This document shows, in pieces, positions 24,377 to 26,863 of a DNA stretch of 26,863 nucleotides. Position 1 is the stretch's first letter. Each line of letters opens with the position of its first letter. The translations under genes were made by a program, and so were the position numbers. This DNA is from CAYXZP01 sp964469485 (GTDB taxonomy: Bacteria > Desulfobacterota > Binatia > UBA1149 > CAYXZP01), in the NCBI GenBank assembly GCA_964469485.1, contig CAYXZP010000022.1, positions 1-26,863 of the forward strand. The letters run 5' to 3'. The notes below the pieces were generated by a model. The model saw only the letters and a program-made list of their open reading frames with translations, searched no databases and was not told the DNA's origin.

Positions 24377-25261
24377 GGCGGGGAAGAGTTCCTTGCAGAC
24401 CGAAACGAAAGCGCGCTGCGACTGTGGCATCGCTTCGGCGCTCCTGCGTACGATGCCCCAGGAGCGGTAAAGCCCGCCCGGGGAAAGCTGGCGGGCCAGA
24501 AGGCGGCCGGCGGCGACCTCTTCCCTGACGGCGAAGCCGGCCACCACGGACACGCCGAGTCCGGCCTCGACCATCTTCTTTACGGCCTCGAGGTCGCCGA
24601 TCTCCATTGCCAGGGAGGGGAACACCCCGGCCTCGAGAAGGAACCGCTCTACTATGCGGAAGGTTCCGCTGGCCCGGGCGTAGGCAACGAAGGGCTGGCC
24701 TACGATGTCCTTGGCGCGCACGCGCTCGAGCCCTTCCCAGTCGTGGCCGGGCGGGGCTATGGCCACAAGCTCGTCGCGCGGCAGTTCTTCGACGACCAGG
24801 GCCGAGTTCGTTACCGGCAAGAGCAAGAACCCGATGTCGACGCTCCCTTCGAGGGTGTGTTTGAGCGTCTGTTCTGTGAACCCAGAGACCACGCGGACCT
24901 CTATCTTGCCGAAACGCGAAGTGAACTCGCCGAGGATATCGGGCAGCACGTGCTGGCAGATCTCGCCGCCGGCGCCGATGGCTATGCGGCCGCGCCCTGC
25001 GGCCTCGAAGTCGCTCACCACGGCCGTCGCCTCCTCGACCTTGGCGATTATCTGGCGTGCGTAGGGGAGTAACACGTCGCCGGCCTGCGTCAGCGCTATG
25101 TTGCGTGACTGACGGGTGAAGAGCGGCGTGCCGAGGCTTTGCTCGAGGCTGCGTACCTGCTGGCTCACGGCCGACTGCGTGACCTTCAGGCGGCGGCCGG
25201 CGCGTGTGAAGCTCTCGGTCTCGGCTACCGCCACGAAGGCACGCAGTGCTCTAATGTCCAT
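24347..25261 (-). CDS. LysR-family transcriptional regulator
   Basis: A 304-residue LysR-type regulator. The N-terminal winged helix-turn-helix MDIRALRAFVAVAETESFTRAGRRLKVTQSAVSQQVRSLEQSLGTPLFTRQSRNIALTQAGDVLLPYA is textbook. It is followed by the linker helix and the periplasmic-binding-like effector domain (GRIAIGAGGEICQHVLPDILGEF onward). It starts at ATG 25261. It is divergent from amtB with 259 bases between, the usual arrangement for a LysR protein acting on its divergent neighbour and itself, and converges on the sulfotransferase gene with a 30-base antisense overlap. The target and ligand are unknown. The domain does not show features I can tie specifically to CysB, Nac or CbbR. Confidence 0.94.
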   Translation of the reverse strand: MDIRALRAFVAVAETESFTRAGRRLKVTQSAVSQQVRSLEQSLGTPLFTRQSRNIALTQAGDVLLPYARQIIAKVEEATAVVSDFEAAGRGRIAIGAGGEICQHVLPDILGEFTSRFGKIEVRVVSGFTEQTLKHTLEGSVDIGFLLLPVTNSALVVEELPRDELVAIAPPGHDWEGLERVRAKDIVGQPFVAYARASGTFRIVERFLLEAGVFPSLAMEIGDLEAVKKMVEAGLGVSVVAGFAVREEVAAGRLLARQLSPGGLYRSWGIVRRSAEAMPQSQRAFVSVCKELFPALVAQQYVEH

Positions 25262-25439
25262 AATGAAATCTTATCACAGCCAGTGCGTTTATAGTCAAGC
25301 GATCGAGGGCTTGCCCATGCCTGCCGGACGGGCAGCCCCGCGCCCAGCGATGAGGCAAGGTTCCCGCCTTAAATAGCCCCTCTGTGCAGCGGCCCCGACC
25401 CAGGTTGCTAATTACGGGGCCCGGGAGTCGGGCAATTTT

Positions 25440-25455
25440 TGGCATCGTTTGTGCT
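25440..25455 (+). promoter_or_regulatory. sigma-54 (-24/-12) promoter of amtB
   Basis: TGGCAT-cgttt-GTGCT, compared with the consensus TGGCAC-N5-TTGC(A/T), has one mismatch in each half. The GG and GC pairs are separated by exactly 10 bases as required. It would start transcription near 25466, about 55 bases before the amtB start. Ammonium transporter genes are classical NtrC/sigma-54 targets, which raises the odds. I saw no clear NtrC dyad upstream. Confidence 0.6.
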
Positions 25456-25476
25456 TATCCAACCATGATCTTTTAG

Positions 25477-25498
25477 TCGGGGCCCTAATCAGGCCCGA
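25477..25498 (+). promoter_or_regulatory. hairpin in the amtB leader
   Basis: TCGGGGCC pairs with GGCCCGA around a 7-base loop with one bulged G. It falls within the predicted leader RNA, just upstream of the AGGAGG ribosome site at 25506-25511. No T-run follows, so it is not an obvious terminator. A role in message stability or translation is conjecture. Confidence 0.35.
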
Positions 25499-25520
25499 AT
25501 CACTCAGGAGGGAGGGGACA

Positions 25521-26863
25521 ATGACAGCAAGAATTCTGACCATGGCCATCGTCGCGGGGGCATTGCTGCTAGGCAGTTACGGCGTCGCGCTGGCCGAAGA
25601 CGGTGTTTCGCAGGAAATGTTCACGGCCAACAACATCTGGATGATGCTGGCCGCGGGGCTGGTCTTCATCATGCATCTCGGCTTCGCAACGCTGGAGTCG
25701 GGGCTGACGAGGGCCAAGAACACGACCAACATCCTGTTCAAGAACACCTTCATCATCTGCGTGGGCATACTGACCTACGCATTCGTGGGTTTTAACCTGA
25801 TGTACCCGGGCGACTTCAACGGCGTCTTCGGGTTCGCGGGGTTCGGGCTCTTCCCGGCGGCCGCGGACCAGACCATCGCTTACGCCGACGGTGGCTACAC
25901 CTACTGGACGGACTTCCTGTTCCAGGCGATGTTCGCCGCTACTGCGGCCACCATCGTGTCCGGGGCGGTCGCAGAGCGCATAAAGCTCAACTCGTTCATG
26001 GTCTTTGCGACCATTTTCGTGGCGGTCATCTACACGGTTGCGGGTTCCTGGAAGTGGGGCGGAGGCTGGCTCGACCAGCTCGGCTTCTATGACTTCGCCG
26101 GCTCGACCTTGGTTCACTCGGTCGGTGGCTGGGGAGCCTTGGCCGGCGCCATGTTGCTCGGCCCGCGTCTGGGCAAGTACACCAAGGACGGTCGGATAAA
26201 CGCCATTCCCGGCAGTAGCCTGCCGCTTGCGGCCATCGGCGTGTTCCTGCTGTGGATAGGTTGGTTCGGGTTCAACGGCGGCTCGGTCCTGAGCGCCGAC
26301 CCCGCGCTGGTTTCGCTTACGCTGGTAACCACCTGCCTGGCGGCCGCAGCCGGCGGTCTGGCGGCGATGTTCACCTCGTCGGTCGTTTCCAAGAAACCGG
26401 ACCTGTCGATGGCGCTCAACGGCATCCTGGCCGGACTCGTCGGTATCACTGCCGGCGCCGACCAGATGGCCATGTGGTCGGCCATCATCATAGGCCTGGT
26501 CGCGGGCGTGATCGTGGTCTACTCGGTCATGGCCTTCGACAAGATGAAGATCGACGATCCGGTGGGCGCCATCTCGGTCCACTTGGTCTGCGGCATCTGG
26601 GGAACCCTTGCCGTGGGCATCCTCGGGGCCAGCGCCGGCTGGGACCAGTTCGTGGCCCAGGTCATCGGCGTGGTCTCCTACGGTGTGTTCACCTTCGGTT
26701 CGGCGCTCATCATCTTCGGCACTCTGCGCGCCACGATAGGGCTGCGGGTGAGCGAGGAGGACGAACTCGAGGGGCTCGACCAGTCCGAGCACGGCATGCA
26801 CGCCTACCCGGACTTCCAGCCGGTAAGCGTCGGGCTTGGCCACACGGGCGGTATGGGGCCGAG
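25521..26863 (+). CDS. amtB: ammonium transporter AmtB, 3' end cut by window edge
   Basis: 447 residues are visible of an Amt-family channel that brings ammonium across the inner membrane. It starts at ATG 25521 behind AGGAGG. A signal peptide (MTARILTMAIVAGALLLGSYGVALAEDG) precedes 11 transmembrane segments, as expected. The twin pore histidines are His199 in STLVHSVGGWG and His354 in ISVHLVCGIWG. The C-terminal cytosolic segment GLRVSEEDELEGLDQSEHGMHAYPDF is the conserved part that contacts PII (GlnK). The frame stays open for at least 17 more residues (QPVSVGLGHTGGMGP) to the edge, a tail beyond the usual ending. No glnK lies upstream; it could follow. It is divergent from the LysR gene and probably driven by sigma-54. 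Confidence 0.96.
   Translation, partial: MTARILTMAIVAGALLLGSYGVALAEDGVSQEMFTANNIWMMLAAGLVFIMHLGFATLESGLTRAKNTTNILFKNTFIICVGILTYAFVGFNLMYPGDFNGVFGFAGFGLFPAAADQTIAYADGGYTYWTDFLFQAMFAATAATIVSGAVAERIKLNSFMVFATIFVAVIYTVAGSWKWGGGWLDQLGFYDFAGSTLVHSVGGWGALAGAMLLGPRLGKYTKDGRINAIPGSSLPLAAIGVFLLWIGWFGFNGGSVLSADPALVSLTLVTTCLAAAAGGLAAMFTSSVVSKKPDLSMALNGILAGLVGITAGADQMAMWSAIIIGLVAGVIVVYSVMAFDKMKIDDPVGAISVHLVCGIWGTLAVGILGASAGWDQFVAQVIGVVSYGVFTFGSALIIFGTLRATIGLRVSEEDELEGLDQSEHGMHAYPDFQPVSVGLGHTGGMGP

Larger units (their letters stand above)
25262..25520. promoter_or_regulatory. divergent regulatory region between LysR gene and amtB
   Basis: 259 bases with locally low GC near the LysR start. Visible structure: a nine-pair hairpin with one bulged base (25307-25316 with 25330-25338); CGGGGCC boxes at 25415-25421 and 25478-25484 plus the inverse GGCCCCG at 25391-25397; a GCCCG-GGAGT-CGGGC stem at 25419-25433 followed by TTTTT; a sigma-54 promoter match at 25440-25455; and a leader hairpin at 25477-25498. 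No gene seen. Confidence 0.6.

Noticed and set aside
25419..25440. Intrinsic terminator (GCCCG-GGAGT-CGGGC then AATTTTT)
   Set aside because: The shape fits, but no plus-strand gene ends upstream of it (the LysR gene runs the other way). The T-run is also part of the sigma-54 promoter context. The stem has only five pairs.
25569..26843. A 424-codon open frame on the minus strand
   Set aside because: It is antisense to amtB, whose translation shows signal peptide, membrane segments and pore histidines. The minus-strand product is low-complexity, rich in Asp, Gly, His and Arg.
1..26863. tRNA, rRNA, CRISPR, transposon or phage elements
   Set aside because: I looked for T-loop/CCA patterns, regularly spaced repeats, transposase or integrase motifs and terminal inverted repeats on both strands and saw none. 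By-eye search can miss a divergent tRNA.

Overview
The window is one continuous stretch of high-GC bacterial chromosome, roughly two thirds G+C, densely packed and with no rRNA, tRNA, transposase, phage or CRISPR signal that I can see. Many genes start with GTG or TTG, and ATA and AGG codons are commoner than expected for this GC. The run dprA-topA-trmFO followed by HU, glnE and ilvE, together with RND efflux and NtrC/sigma-54-type logic, suggests a Gram-negative proteobacterium-like lineage, most likely deltaproteobacterial in the broad sense (for example Myxococcota or Binatota). That placement is inference. A run of 10 Ns at 5148-5157 shows the sequence is a draft scaffold.

Left part, minus strand (1-11114): transcription runs right to left. 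It begins at a divergent promoter region near 11115-11200 and passes through a tightly coupled set of seven genes: a diiron-carboxylate protein, a TetR regulator, a PF04909 amidohydrolase, a VOC/glyoxalase-fold protein, two short-chain dehydrogenases and a second PF04909 amidohydrolase. Five of the six junctions are start/stop overlaps (TGATG, ATGA, ATGA, GTGA, GTGA) and the other is a 4-base gap, so this looks like one transcript. The gene set resembles a catabolic or tailoring pathway for a small organic, perhaps cyclic, substrate: oxygenation, oxidation, VOC chemistry, then decarboxylation or hydrolysis. I do not recognise it as a named pathway. Further left come comM (transformation helicase), an exported alpha/beta hydrolase and an RND efflux pair (lipoprotein adaptor plus the first 495 residues of the pump).

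Right part, plus strand (11201-24376): a mostly housekeeping block contains a trpG/pabA-type glutamine amidotransferase, a small lipoprotein, dprA, topA, trmFO, an HU-family protein, glnE, a branched-chain aminotransferase and a rhomboid protease. After a 277-base lower-GC, hairpin-rich gap come a monoacylglycerol-lipase-like hydrolase and a sulfotransferase. The sulfotransferase converges on, and overlaps by 30 bases, a minus-strand LysR regulator. The LysR gene is divergent from an ammonium transporter gene (amtB) that runs off the right edge. The amtB upstream region carries a good sigma-54 (-24/-12) promoter match. With glnE, this places two nitrogen-control genes in the window.

The most useful single observation is that the 3' end of the first PF04909 gene is split by the scaffold gap. 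A 27-base imperfect direct repeat flanks the gap, and collapsing the two copies (removing 149 bases) restores a complete gene with a family-typical C-terminus. The intervening bases are probably an assembly artefact.
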